Shown here piece after piece: positions 18,155 through 27,570 of a stretch of DNA of 64,000 nucleotides. Origin of the DNA: JAVBNH01 sp031551635 (GTDB taxonomy: Bacteria > Bacillota > Clostridia > Oscillospirales > Acutalibacteraceae); the NCBI GenBank assembly GCA_031551635.1, contig JAVBNH010000003.1, forward strand, positions 62,001 to 126,000, read 5' to 3'. The notes under the pieces were generated by a model, which saw nothing but the letters and a program-made list of their open reading frames with translations, made no database searches and was not told where the DNA came from. Made by a program: the position numbers and the translations under genes. How positions within the stretch are numbered: position 1 is the stretch's first letter; each line of letters opens with the position of its first letter.

Positions 18155-19435
18155 TTAGTCTCTGTTACTTTCAATTTTCACATGGATTCCGTTTTTGACT
18201 AGAAAAGTGAAAAAATCTCTTTCTATATCGGTGTTATTATAAATATTCGCGCAAGTAATAGCAAGACTATCACCGTAGCTTATTGCACCGAATCTCGCGC
18301 CGTTAAGGTAGCCGGGACCCATCATAAACATCACGCGGTCAATATGTTTATCCATTTCAGCCGGCAAATCAAGCTTACCTATATTTGAGATAGCCGCAGT
18401 AACTGTTTTTTCTGTAGTGGCATAAAAGACAGCGGCAATGCTTAATCTTTTAATAAAGAGCGGCATAAGTCTCATGAAGGGATTGCGTTCCAGCTTGAGA
18501 TTACCGCTCATCATCGAATTTAACTGCTTTTCGTTGTTTATATATCTCAGATAAAGCGAATACTGCCGGAGAATTTCTTCAAATGTATATTCACCCATTT
18601 TTGGGTCAAATTTTGTCGCGAACGCCAAAGAAAAATTTCGCAGAGTATCAGAGGGAAAAGAACGCCGCAGATTAACGGGAACTTGTACAGCTATTTCCTT
18701 TTGTGTAATATTTTCCAGCATTTGCCGCTTGTAATGAATATAACCAAGCACACCGGCGATATATTCGGTCAGAGTAACCTTATATTTCCGCGCCTGTTCA
18801 AGCACCTCGTTCACATTCATATATCCGGTTGTGATATTAATGTTGTGATTTGGTAGTTTTTCGCCTTTTCTGTGATATACAAATTTTCCAGCGCGTTTTG
18901 CTTTCACTTTTGAATTCGCATAACGCAAAAAGGAATCCTCAAGCTCTGATTCCTTCGGAGCTTGTGTTATATCAAGCACATTGCCGCCCGGAGGAATCTC
19001 GTTACCTTTTAGCCTCAGGTATTCAGCCAGAAGGGTTGAGAGAAATTGCACTGAGCCGTAACCGTCTGTGAGTGCGTGGAAAAACTCAACAGCAACCTTA
19101 TTCTCATAATAAAAAACACGAAAGAGAAAATTTCTGTTTTCGCTGTATTTAATGCGATAACAGGGATTCTTTATATCAGGTAAAACCGGCGGACAATCCT
19201 GGAGGTTTTTTTCAAAAAAGTACCAAAAAAGACCTCTTTTTATGCGAACATCGAAGCAAATAAAACGCGGCATAATGTTTTTTAACGCGGTCTCCAGCAG
19301 CTCAGGATTAATTTTTTCCTTTAAAAAAACAGCGAAGCGAAAAACATTAGACCATTTTGAATTATTCTGTGCAGGGAATATTTTTCCTGCATTATCTAGC
19401 TTAAACCAGTAGTGCTCGTCCTTTTTATACTGCAT
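18155..19435 (-). CDS. Condensation-fold acyltransferase (alcohol acetyltransferase/PapA-like)
   Basis: 426 residues with the two-lobed fold of CoA-dependent acyltransferases. The catalytic HxxxDG is present as HALTDG at residues 120-125. The usual DFGWG is not clear; the C-terminal half instead has the ATTEKTVTAAISNIGKL stretch that lines the channel in this family. Substrate unknown: acylation of an alcohol, lipid or peptidyl intermediate is possible. Its only clear partner is the adjacent zinc-ribbon membrane protein. No carrier protein or adenylation domain is nearby, so a non-ribosomal peptide role is unlikely. Confidence 0.7.
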   Translation of the reverse strand: MQYKKDEHYWFKLDNAGKIFPAQNNSKWSNVFRFAVFLKEKINPELLETALKNIMPRFICFDVRIKRGLFWYFFEKNLQDCPPVLPDIKNPCYRIKYSENRNFLFRVFYYENKVAVEFFHALTDGYGSVQFLSTLLAEYLRLKGNEIPPGGNVLDITQAPKESELEDSFLRYANSKVKAKRAGKFVYHRKGEKLPNHNINITTGYMNVNEVLEQARKYKVTLTEYIAGVLGYIHYKRQMLENITQKEIAVQVPVNLRRSFPSDTLRNFSLAFATKFDPKMGEYTFEEILRQYSLYLRYINNEKQLNSMMSGNLKLERNPFMRLMPLFIKRLSIAAVFYATTEKTVTAAISNIGKLDLPAEMDKHIDRVMFMMGPGYLNGARFGAISYGDSLAITCANIYNNTDIERDFFTFLVKNGIHVKIESNRD

Positions 19436-19555
19436 TTTTTAACCAAACCTTACAGTTGATAACAAATTTTTTCTCTTTGGATTCCTTTTTATCAAAAAGC
19501 ATAAACTATTTAGAAAATTTTTTAAGTGAAGTACACGGAATAAAAAATTATGCTT

Positions 19556-20605
19556 TCATATATTTTCAATTTCCCTCAACAGCTCCATAGCCAAATCTTC
19601 TTCTCTAACCTTCCTGAGAATTTCACCTTTTTTAAAAATCAGTCCGTTTTCGTCGCCGCCGGCAATGCCGATATCAGCTTCTCTCGCTTCACCCGGTCCG
19701 TTAACAACGCATCCCATGACAGCGACGGTTATATCCTTATCGCAGTCACGCAAAAGATTTTCTATTTTATTTGCTAATGAAATCAAATCGATTTTTGTCC
19801 TTCCGCAGGTAGGGCAGGAAACGATTTTTACGCCCTTAGAACGCACACCTGCGCCTTTTAATATATCATACGCCGCGGGAATTTCGCTTATCGGTGAGGC
19901 TGTTAAGGATACCCTAATAGTGTCTCCGATGCCATGCAGCAGCAGTGAACCAAGAGCAACCGCTGACTTAATTATACCCATTCTTTCTGTTCCGGCTTCA
20001 GTCACACCAATATGCAGGGGGTAATCGCAGCGTTCAGCGATTAATTCATAAGCTCTGACAGTCCTTGCGACGTCAGAGGATTTAATTGAGATAACAATAT
20101 CCCCGAAGTCGAATTTTTCAAGCAGTCCTGCATGGTATACCGCGCTTTCAACAAGAGCTTCAGGAGTCGCAGAGCCGTGTTTCGCGAGGATTTCTTTTTC
20201 GAGTGAGCCGGAGTTTACTCCGATTCTGATGGGTATGTTCCTGTTCGCGCATGCAACCGCGACAGCCTTAAGCTTATCGTCTGAGCCGATATTACCCGGA
20301 TTAATCCTGATTTTATCAATACCAGCCTGAATGCTCTCAAGCGCGAGACGGTAATCAAAATGAATGTCGGCAACAAGAGGTATATCAGTGTTTTCCTTGA
20401 TTTTGTAAATTGTCGAAACGCTTTCCATATCGGGAACGGCGATGCGGACTATCTCACACCCAGCTTTTTCAAGCTCAAGGGTCTGCTTAACGCAAGCTTC
20501 AGCGTCACGCGAGGGAGTATTTAGCATTGACTGCACCGCAACCGCATTTTCTCCTCCGATTATCACTTTCCCGATTCTAACTTCACGGCTGAATCTCCTC
20601 AACAT
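19556..20605 (-). CDS. ispG: 4-hydroxy-3-methylbut-2-enyl diphosphate synthase (IspG)
   Basis: A [4Fe-4S] enzyme of the MEP pathway: converts methylerythritol cyclodiphosphate to HMBPP. About 349 residues, the short bacterial form. The TIM-barrel part shows VQSMLNTPSRD and ADIHFDYRLAL; the C-terminal cluster-binding part has CPTCGRTKIDL and GCVVNGPGEA, with the third and fourth ligand regions intact. Two Met codons exist: the first (20611) touches the GGAGG, so the second at 20605, seven bases from it, is chosen. It is the last gene of the pyrH-to-ispG block, separated from rseP by ~180 bp with a repeat element and a hairpin, so it may have its own signal. Confidence 0.95.
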   Translation of the reverse strand: MLRRFSREVRIGKVIIGGENAVAVQSMLNTPSRDAEACVKQTLELEKAGCEIVRIAVPDMESVSTIYKIKENTDIPLVADIHFDYRLALESIQAGIDKIRINPGNIGSDDKLKAVAVACANRNIPIRIGVNSGSLEKEILAKHGSATPEALVESAVYHAGLLEKFDFGDIVISIKSSDVARTVRAYELIAERCDYPLHIGVTEAGTERMGIIKSAVALGSLLLHGIGDTIRVSLTASPISEIPAAYDILKGAGVRSKGVKIVSCPTCGRTKIDLISLANKIENLLRDCDKDITVAVMGCVVNGPGEAREADIGIAGGDENGLIFKKGEILRKVREEDLAMELLREIENI

Positions 20606-20633
20606 GCACATTCCTCCGAATTTTTTTTAGTCT

Positions 20634-20701
20634 CTAATGGGCTGAAAGCTCAATAAAAAACAAGACCTGTGTTTGTGCTTTGCAAGCCAAGCACACATTA
20701 G
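20634..20701 (+). repeat. Palindromic ~70-bp element, copy A
   Basis: Reads GGGCTGAAAGCTC (small hairpin), an A-rich linker AATAAAAAACAAGACC, then GTGCTTTGC-AA-GCCAAGCAC (second hairpin, one mismatch), bounded by CTAATGGGCT and a related inverted end ACATTAG. Same design as copies at 32075, 37496, 43643, 43714 and 60687. It lies between rseP and ispG. Confidence 0.75.
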
Positions 20702-20715
20702 CTTTTACTGTAAAC

Positions 20716-20760
20716 AACCGCCGATAATACTAAGTGATATAGTATAAAAAACCGGCGGTT
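20716..20760 (-). terminator. Hairpin between rseP and ispG
   Basis: AACCGCCG pairs with CGGCGGTT across a loop that itself contains a small inverted repeat (ATAC...GTAT). On the minus strand, T's follow the first arm rather than the second, so it is not a typical intrinsic terminator; a processing or attenuation structure is possible. Confidence 0.35.
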
Positions 20761-20785
20761 AATGTAATTTTATTTTATTAAAAAA

Positions 20786-21862
20786 TTATTTAAAAAGGTA
20801 AACAATATCCTTTATAGTAATAACAGCCATAAAAGCGAGAAGCAGCATAAGCCCGCCGGCATGGACATATTTCTCGTATTTCGGCAGTAAGGGTTTTCTG
20901 CGGATAGCTTCAAGCGTTATAAACAGCAGCCTTCCGCCGTCAAGCGCGGGAATCGGTAAAAGATTAAAAATGCCAAGATTTATAGAAATGAACGCCATAA
21001 TCATCAAAATCATTTCCATACCGTTACCCTCAGCGGCAGTTGTTGCAGCCTGTGCTATGACCTCCATGGTTCCGACAGGTCCCGACAGGTCTTTAAGTCC
21101 GTATTTTCCCGTTGCAAGATCCGTTAGACTGAGCCTAACAAGTCTCGCTATGGAAGCCGCTTCCAAAAACGAATTTTTAAGAACATTTGCGAAGCTCCGA
21201 GGCACACCTCTGATGTTAAAATCATAAACGACAACCTGCTTGCCATCGACTTCGCGGGTTGCAAACTGAACGCCTTCAAGCTTTACGGTCTTACCTTCTC
21301 TGAAAACCTCAAAATCATATACTGTATTCTCACCTCTGAGCATCGCATAGGAAATGTCTGAAGACGTATAAAGCTTCAAGCCGTTAATTTTTTCGATTTT
21401 ATCGCCCACTTGAAGCCCGTATTGATTGCTGACAGCCTGGTCTGAAAATTTAGCAATTTCTGTTGTTCCGATTAATTTCTGACCTGAAATCATAATTGAA
21501 ACTATTATAAGCCCTGCAATGAGATTAAAAACAGCTCCAGCAGCTATTATACAAAAGCGTTTATAAGGCTTCTTTGAACCGAAGGAATTACTGTCCTCGC
21601 TCTCCTCGTCCTCACCCTCCATAGCGCAAAAACCGCCTATTGGCAGGGCTTTTAAGCTGTATTTTGTCTCTTTACCTTGAATTTTAAAAATAGTCGGTCC
21701 CATACCGAGGGCGAACTCATTGACCTTGACCTTAAATAGTCTCGCAATAGAAAAATGCCCCAGCTCATGCACAAAAATGATGAAACCGAAGAAAAGGATA
21801 GCGACCAAAATAGGCCAAACCTTGTTCCAGACTGTCAAAACTGTAATATCAAGAAAATTCAT
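20786..21862 (-). CDS. rseP: Site-2 membrane metalloprotease RseP
   Basis: About 358 residues. Zinc protease motif HELGH near the N-terminus inside the first membrane helix (FIIFVHELGHFSIARLFKV), a single PDZ domain (~residues 125-200), and the C-terminal NLLPIPALDGGR that carries the third zinc ligand. It cuts membrane-embedded substrates (anti-sigma factors, signal-peptide remnants). An upstream TTG at 21880 reads through the ribosome site TTGGAGG, so the ATG at 21862 is taken. Position between dxr and ispG is the conserved Clostridia order. Confidence 0.95.
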   Translation of the reverse strand: MNFLDITVLTVWNKVWPILVAILFFGFIIFVHELGHFSIARLFKVKVNEFALGMGPTIFKIQGKETKYSLKALPIGGFCAMEGEDEESEDSNSFGSKKPYKRFCIIAAGAVFNLIAGLIIVSIMISGQKLIGTTEIAKFSDQAVSNQYGLQVGDKIEKINGLKLYTSSDISYAMLRGENTVYDFEVFREGKTVKLEGVQFATREVDGKQVVVYDFNIRGVPRSFANVLKNSFLEAASIARLVRLSLTDLATGKYGLKDLSGPVGTMEVIAQAATTAAEGNGMEMILMIMAFISINLGIFNLLPIPALDGGRLLFITLEAIRRKPLLPKYEKYVHAGGLMLLLAFMAVITIKDIVYLFK

Positions 21863-21887
21863 CTGAACCTCCAAGCTCAAGCGTGTA

Positions 21888-23033
21888 TTATGAATAGACC
21901 ATCGTATTTATATAATCTCTAACTGTTTTATCCACTGAAAAGACATCTTCAAGCGTAAAATCCTTTTTACAAGGAATAAACTCCATCGATTTTCTGACTA
22001 AATGAGCAATTTGTAAAAATCTGATTTTGCCTTGTCTGAAAAGAAGGTTAGCCTGTTCGTTAGCACTGTTAATCCCGGCGGGAAACAGCCCGTCTTTAGC
22101 TATTGCCTCTTTACATATATTTATGCAGTCAAATACAGAATAATCCGGCTCATAAAAAGATAGATTGCCGATTTTCGCGAGATTTAACTGCCCTGCAGGT
22201 GAGGGAAACCTTTCGGGATAAGTAAGTGCGTATTGAATCGGTATCCTCATATCGGGTAAACCGAGCTGAGCAATTACGGAATTATCCTCATACTCAATCA
22301 AAGAGTGAATAATACTTTCACGATGAACGACGATGTCAATCATATCCGGTGTTACATCGAAAAGCCTCACGGCTTCAATGAGCTCAAGCCCTTTATTAAA
22401 CATAGTCGCGCTGTCAACGGTAATTTTCGCGCCCATACTCCAGTTCGGATGATTAAGCGCCTGCTCGATAGTCACATCGCGTAGCTCGTCAAGCGTTTTG
22501 CCGAAAAATGGACCGCCCGAAGCCGTCAAAACTATTCTTTTTAACTTATTTTCCGCGCTGCCCTGAAGACATTGAAAAATCGCTGAATGCTCACTGTCAA
22601 CCGGTAAAATCCGAAGCGATTTACTTTTAGCAATGTCACAGACAAGATGACCGCCTGCGACAAGGCTTTCTTTATTCGCCAACGCGAGAGTTTTTCCGCC
22701 TTCCAAGGCACGAATTGTAGGCTTTAGTCCCGCAAGACCGACTATAGAATTAATTACTATATCCGCCTGTGCAACTCCGGCACATTCGCAAACACCCTCT
22801 TCGCCCGCTAAAATTCTGCAGGAGGTATCGGCTACCCTGATGCGTAAATCATTCGCGGCATCACTATCTAACAATGCTGCGCAAAAAGGAGAAAATTCCC
22901 TGATTTGATTTTCCATCAATGAAACATTATTGTTTGCAGTAAGCGCGACGGCTTTGTAGCCGCATTTTTTTATTACATCAAGCGACTGCACGCCTATGGA
23001 GCCTGTCGAGCCGAGAATTGAGATATTTTTCAT
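21888..23033 (-). CDS. dxr: 1-deoxy-D-xylulose 5-phosphate reductoisomerase (Dxr)
   Basis: 381 residues; converts DXP to 2-C-methyl-D-erythritol 4-phosphate with NADPH and a divalent metal. NADPH-binding GSTGSIGVQSLDVI opens the protein; the metal site ILPVDSEHSAIFQCLQG (D-S-E) and the flexible loop ASGGPFFG are intact, as are HPNWSMGAKITVDSATMFNKG and the C-terminal helices. Full length for the family. 17 bp separate it from cdsA and 25 bp from rseP, consistent with a single transcript. Confidence 0.96.
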   Translation of the reverse strand: MKNISILGSTGSIGVQSLDVIKKCGYKAVALTANNNVSLMENQIREFSPFCAALLDSDAANDLRIRVADTSCRILAGEEGVCECAGVAQADIVINSIVGLAGLKPTIRALEGGKTLALANKESLVAGGHLVCDIAKSKSLRILPVDSEHSAIFQCLQGSAENKLKRIVLTASGGPFFGKTLDELRDVTIEQALNHPNWSMGAKITVDSATMFNKGLELIEAVRLFDVTPDMIDIVVHRESIIHSLIEYEDNSVIAQLGLPDMRIPIQYALTYPERFPSPAGQLNLAKIGNLSFYEPDYSVFDCINICKEAIAKDGLFPAGINSANEQANLLFRQGKIRFLQIAHLVRKSMEFIPCKKDFTLEDVFSVDKTVRDYINTMVYS

Positions 23034-23050
23034 GTTTACCTCATGTTATT

Positions 23051-23908
23051 TTATTTATAAATATATGAAAAATACAACTGCATCATAGCATAAAGGGTAG
23101 GCATAACAAAGAGAAGACTGTCAAATCTGTCCATAATACCACCGTGACCTGGTAAAAGCTTCCCGAAATCCTTTATCCCATACGCGCGTTTTAACGCAGA
23201 CGCGGTCAAGTCTCCGAAAATGCTGACTATCGAAAGCACAAGTGAAGCCGGAATCACAAAAGCGAGACCCAAATGATTTGTCTCAAAGAAATATTTCTTA
23301 AAAATGAAAAAGAGGGCGATATTTAAAAGTAAGGTGCACAAAACTCCGCCTACAGCACCCTCAACAGTCTTGTTCGGGCTAACCTTAGGGCATAATTTGT
23401 GTTTACCGAAAAAGCTACCCGCAAAATAGGCGAAGGTATCAGTGAGCCAGGCGCAGAAAAGCGAAAGAAGAAGAACAAAATAGCCTTCTTTTCTAGAAAA
23501 ACCCAAATTGAAGGAGCTAAAGGTTTGCTGAAGGTCTGTAAAGCGAATCATTAATGAAAAGCTGTATGGTACCGCGATAGATGCGAATATAGTTATAATT
23601 ACATGTTCAATTTTAGTATTTTCATATTTCAAAATCATGAATATAAAGGAAATAATTATGTAAAATATTGCAATCGGTATCACCGGAAGACTCTTATTGG
23701 TAATGGTGGTCAAGGGGATTAGGGCAGCAACAGCTATACTTAAAACCATAATAAAAATATTTTTCAAGCCTACCGCTTTTTCTATCTCATAAACTGCCAT
23801 AGCCGCGAGCAGGCATATAACGATCGGAAAAATAATTGTGTTTATAGTAAAAAGAACCGCAACGAATGCCACAGTCGCGACTAATCCTGTAATAACCTTT
23901 ACCTTCAT
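23051..23908 (-). CDS. cdsA: Phosphatidate cytidylyltransferase (CdsA)
   Basis: 285 residues with about eight membrane helices. Makes CDP-diacylglycerol from phosphatidate and CTP. The signature is present near the C-terminus: SIFGDLTASALKRAYGIKD followed by LPGHGGIMDRFDS, and CAWLTDTFAYFAGSFFGKHK upstream carries the second Asp and Lys. Good GGAG site 8 bases before the ATG. It lies between uppS and dxr. Confidence 0.95.
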   Translation of the reverse strand: MKVKVITGLVATVAFVAVLFTINTIIFPIVICLLAAMAVYEIEKAVGLKNIFIMVLSIAVAALIPLTTITNKSLPVIPIAIFYIIISFIFMILKYENTKIEHVIITIFASIAVPYSFSLMIRFTDLQQTFSSFNLGFSRKEGYFVLLLSLFCAWLTDTFAYFAGSFFGKHKLCPKVSPNKTVEGAVGGVLCTLLLNIALFFIFKKYFFETNHLGLAFVIPASLVLSIVSIFGDLTASALKRAYGIKDFGKLLPGHGGIMDRFDSLLFVMPTLYAMMQLYFSYIYK

Positions 23909-23975
23909 TCTGACTTCTCCTCAAATAATATATTATTTCTATCTTAAAAAATAGTATAAAAAACTATTAACTCAA

Positions 23976-24728
23976 CTAAATTCCGCCAAAACGCCTGTTG
24001 CGTCTGGCGTATTCAAAAAGAGCCTTATCAAGCTCGGCAGGTGTAAAATCAGGCCATAAAACATCTGAAAACCAAAACTCGCTGTAAGCGGATTGCCAAA
24101 CAAGAAAATTTGATAATCGTAATTCCCCGCTTGGTCTGATTATCAAGTCAGGGTCGGGCTGACCTGAGGTGTATAAACCTTTCGCTATGCTTTCTTCCGT
24201 AATGTCACAGGGCAATATTTTACCTCTTGCGACATTTTCCGCAAGCTCTTTAACGCTTTTTAAAATTTCCTGTCTGCCGCCGTAATTTATCGCTAAATTC
24301 ACGACAGCTCTATGTTTATCAATGCTTTCCCTCTCAGCGCGCAGCATCAGCCCTGAAATATCTGAAGGTAAAGCGTTCATATCACCGATAAATTTAAGTC
24401 TGACTCCGCGTCTTTCATTCTCGAGCTTTTTCTCCTCAGCCTCAAAAAGATACTCTCTGAAAAGAGACATCAGAGCACTCACCTCATTCTCAGGCCGGCT
24501 CCAGTTTTCGGTGGAAAAAGCATAAAAAGTCAGATATTCAATTCCTATATCAACTGCATATTCAACGATTTTTCTAAAAACCTTCGCTCCGGCTTTATGC
24601 CCCTCAGAACGAGCCAGTCCTTGATTAGTCGCCCATCTGCCGTTACCGTCCATTATAAAGCCGATATGCTTCGGCAAAAATTCTTTTGCGGGTAATTCCG
24701 CCTGCATAAAATCATCCCAACTGCTCAA
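23976..24728 (-). CDS. uppS: Undecaprenyl diphosphate synthase (UppS)
   Basis: A cis-prenyltransferase that extends farnesyl diphosphate to the C55 carrier for wall and polysaccharide precursors. Motif I HIGFIMDGNGRWA (catalytic Asp), GHKAGAKVF, YAFSTENWSRP, NLAINYGGRQEI and PDLIIRPSGELRLSNFLVWQSAYSE are all intact. The 250-residue frame begins at TTG 24728 without a ribosome site; ATG 24707, behind GGGA, is an equal or better start. Only 14 bp separate it from frr. Confidence 0.95.
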   Translation of the reverse strand: MSSWDDFMQAELPAKEFLPKHIGFIMDGNGRWATNQGLARSEGHKAGAKVFRKIVEYAVDIGIEYLTFYAFSTENWSRPENEVSALMSLFREYLFEAEEKKLENERRGVRLKFIGDMNALPSDISGLMLRAERESIDKHRAVVNLAINYGGRQEILKSVKELAENVARGKILPCDITEESIAKGLYTSGQPDPDLIIRPSGELRLSNFLVWQSAYSEFWFSDVLWPDFTPAELDKALFEYARRNRRFGGI

Positions 24729-24742
24729 AAAGTTAGTTAAGC

Positions 24743-25297
24743 CTATATTTCCATTATTTCTGATTCTTTCGCGGCTGCAATTTTATCAATATTTTTAATA
24801 AAATCATCTGTGATCTTCTGCAGCTCTTCTTCGCCGTCTTTAAGGTCATCTTCTGTTATTTCGGAATTTTTCTTCATTTTCTTAATGATTTCTATCGAAT
24901 CACGGCGAATCTGGCGAATCGCAATTTTGGATTCCTCAGCTGTTTTAAAAACATCCTTAACGAGAGATTTACGCCTTTCCTCGGTCAGTGGAGGGAAGGT
25001 CAGGCGGATAATTCTGCCGTCGTTCTGGGGGTTGATGCCTAAATCTGAGGCTTGAATCGCCTTTTCAATTGACTGTAAAGCCTTTGCATCCCAAGGTTGG
25101 ATAGTCAGAATGCGCGCCTCTGCAACAGAAACGGCTGCAAGCTGATTAATCGGGGTGCTGACTCCGTAGTAATCTACGGATATACGGTCAAGAACAGTCG
25201 CGGAGGCTCTTCCTGCGCGGATTGAAGCATATTCGGCGTTCAAGGCATTAATAGTTTTGTTCATTCTTTCTTTTGTTGATTCAAAAACTTTTTCCAT
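24743..25297 (-). CDS. frr: Ribosome recycling factor
   Basis: 184 residues, the standard length. Two-domain protein that, with EF-G, splits post-termination ribosomes. Motifs seen: the N-terminal helix MNKTINALNAEYASIRAGRA, PINQLAAVSV, IQPWDAKAL, and the C-terminal helix RRDSIEIIKKMKKN. The ATG has an AAAGGAG site. It sits 47 bp after pyrH in the conserved pyrH-frr-uppS order. Confidence 0.97.
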   Translation of the reverse strand: MEKVFESTKERMNKTINALNAEYASIRAGRASATVLDRISVDYYGVSTPINQLAAVSVAEARILTIQPWDAKALQSIEKAIQASDLGINPQNDGRIIRLTFPPLTEERRKSLVKDVFKTAEESKIAIRQIRRDSIEIIKKMKKNSEITEDDLKDGEEELQKITDDFIKNIDKIAAAKESEIMEI

Positions 25298-25344
25298 AAT
25301 AATCTCCTTTATTTATCAATAATAATATTGTCAAAATACTTTTT

Positions 25345-26052
25345 TTACGGTCTGACTAATGTACCGATTTTTTCGCCCTGTATTGCTTTTTTTATATTTT
25401 CAGGGTCACTGAGATTAAAAACAAGAAGCTCCATATCATTTTCACCGCAAATAGCAGCTGCAGACGCGTCAATAACATTCAGTTTTTTCTCAAGTAAATC
25501 ATCGTGGGTCAATATCTCAAAGAGTTTCGCGTCAGAAAACTCATGCGGATTTTTATCATAAACCCCGTCAACATTTGTCGCCTTAAACATAATATCCGCA
25601 CTGATTTCAACCGCTCTGAGCGCCGCTGCCGAATCCGTGCTGAAACATGGATTGCCTGTACCGCAGCCGAAAACAACAATATTGCCGTTCTCAAGATATT
25701 CAACAGCCTTATCTCTGACAAAAAGCTCACCAAATTTCGGCATATTTACAGCAGTCATTACCTTGCAGGATACACCGAGCTGCTCAAAAGCGTCTGACAA
25801 AACTATGGAATTCATAACAGTCGCCAGCATTCCGATGTTGTCAGCTTTTGTTTTTTCCATGTTTTTATTGCTTCTGCCTCGCCAAAAATTCCCTCCGCCG
25901 ACAACAATACCAATTTGGCAGCCGGATTTGCTGCATGAGGCAATAACAGAGCAAATTTCATTAAGAATAATGTTATCTATTCCGAAACCTTTTTCACCGC
26001 CTAAAACCTCGCCGCTGAGTTTTAAGAGTATTCGTCTGTATTTTTTCTCCAT
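25345..26052 (-). CDS. pyrH: Uridylate kinase (PyrH)
   Basis: 235 residues of the amino-acid-kinase fold; phosphorylates UMP to UDP. N-terminal RILLKLSGEVLGG, the GGGNFWRGRS nucleotide-binding loop, the MLATVMNSIVLSDA helix, GTGNPCFSTDSAAALRA and the YDKNP motif are present. The ATG has a GAGGAGG site. The tsf and rpsB genes that commonly precede it are absent; a uridine-phosphorylase-type gene is upstream instead. Confidence 0.96.
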   Translation of the reverse strand: MEKKYRRILLKLSGEVLGGEKGFGIDNIILNEICSVIASCSKSGCQIGIVVGGGNFWRGRSNKNMEKTKADNIGMLATVMNSIVLSDAFEQLGVSCKVMTAVNMPKFGELFVRDKAVEYLENGNIVVFGCGTGNPCFSTDSAAALRAVEISADIMFKATNVDGVYDKNPHEFSDAKLFEILTHDDLLEKKLNVIDASAAAICGENDMELLVFNLSDPENIKKAIQGEKIGTLVRP

Positions 26053-26124
26053 GACTACCTCCTCGCTTTACACGCAATATTTTACCTTATATTGTTTGAT
26101 AAGTAAAGCGAAAAATGTTAAATT

Positions 26125-26895
26125 TTAGTTTTTGTTGTTTTTTTCATTAATCATAAGCTTTAGCGCGTCCATAGCGATTTTTATAGCTGAGCTTGTATCA
26201 TGAGAGCTTATCTCGTTATATCCCAGCAATTTTCTTTCCTGATTCCAAATTACATGCAAAACCGCGCCGCACCTGACAGATAACGCTGCGGCAACGGTAA
26301 AAAGCGCCGCACACTCCATTTCACTGCAGAGCACTCCCAGTCGTTTCCAAGCTTCCCACTTGTTTTTTAGCTCGTATTCAACCGGCATTCTCTCCGGTGA
26401 ATGCTGACCGTAAAAGGAATCCTTACTCTGCACTATACCGGCGCAAAACGGAAATTCATTTTGCTTTGCAGCCGAAACAAGGGCGGTTACAACCGAGAAA
26501 TCAGCCGCAGCCGGAAATTCCGGTGGAGCGTATTCCCTGCTGGTTCCCTCCTGCCTTACCGCGGCGGTAGCAATTACGCAATCACCGCTGACAACCTTCT
26601 GAGAGATACCACCGGCGGTTCCGACCCGGATAAAGGTATGCGTACCGCACTGGGCAAGCTCCTCCATTGCTATAGCGGCTGAGGGTCCGCCTATGCCGGT
26701 TGAGCATACAGAAACTTTTTCACCGCAAAGATAACCTGTAAATACGCAAAATTCCCTGTTTTCGCTTACAAAAACAGGGTTTTCTAAATATTCGGCTATT
26801 TTTTTACTCCTGGAAGGGTCTCCGGGCAACAAGCAATAAGCGCCGACATCTCCTTGTGAGCAATTAATATGAAATTTTTTTTGAGATTCGTCCAT
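26125..26895 (-). CDS. Nucleoside phosphorylase, uridine phosphorylase type
   Basis: 256 residues of the PNP/UDP family, phosphorolysing a nucleoside to base and pentose-1-phosphate. LPGDPSRSKKIAEYL is the phosphate loop, FIRVGTAGGI the family core, GTSREYAPPEFPA fits uridine phosphorylase, and SEMECAALFTVAAAL is the ribose-binding region. The purine-specific C-terminal Asp motif is not obvious, favouring uridine. It is adjacent to deoC (27 bp), so the two probably feed pentose from scavenged nucleosides into central metabolism. Confidence 0.88.
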   Translation of the reverse strand: MDESQKKFHINCSQGDVGAYCLLPGDPSRSKKIAEYLENPVFVSENREFCVFTGYLCGEKVSVCSTGIGGPSAAIAMEELAQCGTHTFIRVGTAGGISQKVVSGDCVIATAAVRQEGTSREYAPPEFPAAADFSVVTALVSAAKQNEFPFCAGIVQSKDSFYGQHSPERMPVEYELKNKWEAWKRLGVLCSEMECAALFTVAAALSVRCGAVLHVIWNQERKLLGYNEISSHDTSSAIKIAMDALKLMINEKNNKN

Positions 26896-26922
26896 ATGAC
26901 AGCCTCCCTGAAATCAAATGCA

Positions 26923-27570
26923 TTATATTTCGGCAACCAGCTTAAGTAAAGAGCTGCTGCCTATCCTGTCGGCTCCCGCTTCAATCAGTCTGAAAGCAAA
27001 ATCAAGATCTTTAATGCCGCCCGCAGCCTTGATTTTTATTCCTTTGCAGTATTTTTTAAATAAAGCTATGTCATGCTCTGTCGCGCCGGCTGATGAAAAA
27101 CCTGTTGAAGTTTTTATAAAATCAGCTCCCGAAGCGCAGACGATTTCACACATTATAATTTTTTCTGGATCTTCAAGCAGACAGGTTTCGATTATAACCT
27201 TAAGTATTTTATTGCCGCAAACATTTTTTAATGAAATGATTTCGCCTAAAATATCGTCGTATTTTTTGTCTTTCAGCATTGAAAGATTTATAACCATGTC
27301 AATTTCTGCGGCGCCATTTTCCAATGCGTCAGCGGTTTCAAAAAGCTTAACTTTAGATGTGTTGTATCCGTTAGGAAAACCGATAACAGTGCAGATGTCA
27401 ATTTTCCCCTGAACATACTGGGAGGCAAAAGCCGTAAAGGACGGAGGAATGCAGATTGAGGCTGCATTCCCTTTTATTCCTTCATCACAAAGTGTTATTA
27501 TCTGTTCTAGTGTCGCGGTCTGCGTCAGACAGGTATGGTCAATTCTGCTTGCTATATCACTATTTTTCAT
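26923..27570 (-). CDS. deoC: Deoxyribose-phosphate aldolase
   Basis: 215 residues, TIM barrel. Cleaves 2-deoxyribose-5-phosphate to acetaldehyde and glyceraldehyde-3-phosphate via a Schiff-base Lys. The Lys motif DFIKTSTGFSSAGAT and the second Lys region KGIKIKAAGGIKD are intact, as is RIDHTCL at the N-terminus. Its ATG overlaps the stop of the large surface-protein gene by four bases (ATGA), so it is probably translationally coupled to it, which is an odd partner for a catabolic enzyme. Confidence 0.95.
   Translation of the reverse strand: MKNSDIASRIDHTCLTQTATLEQIITLCDEGIKGNAASICIPPSFTAFASQYVQGKIDICTVIGFPNGYNTSKVKLFETADALENGAAEIDMVINLSMLKDKKYDDILGEIISLKNVCGNKILKVIIETCLLEDPEKIIMCEIVCASGADFIKTSTGFSSAGATEHDIALFKKYCKGIKIKAAGGIKDLDFAFRLIEAGADRIGSSSLLKLVAEI

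Noticed and set aside
26098..26124. Possible terminator between pyrH and the nucleoside phosphorylase gene
   Set aside because: AT-rich but without a convincing stem.
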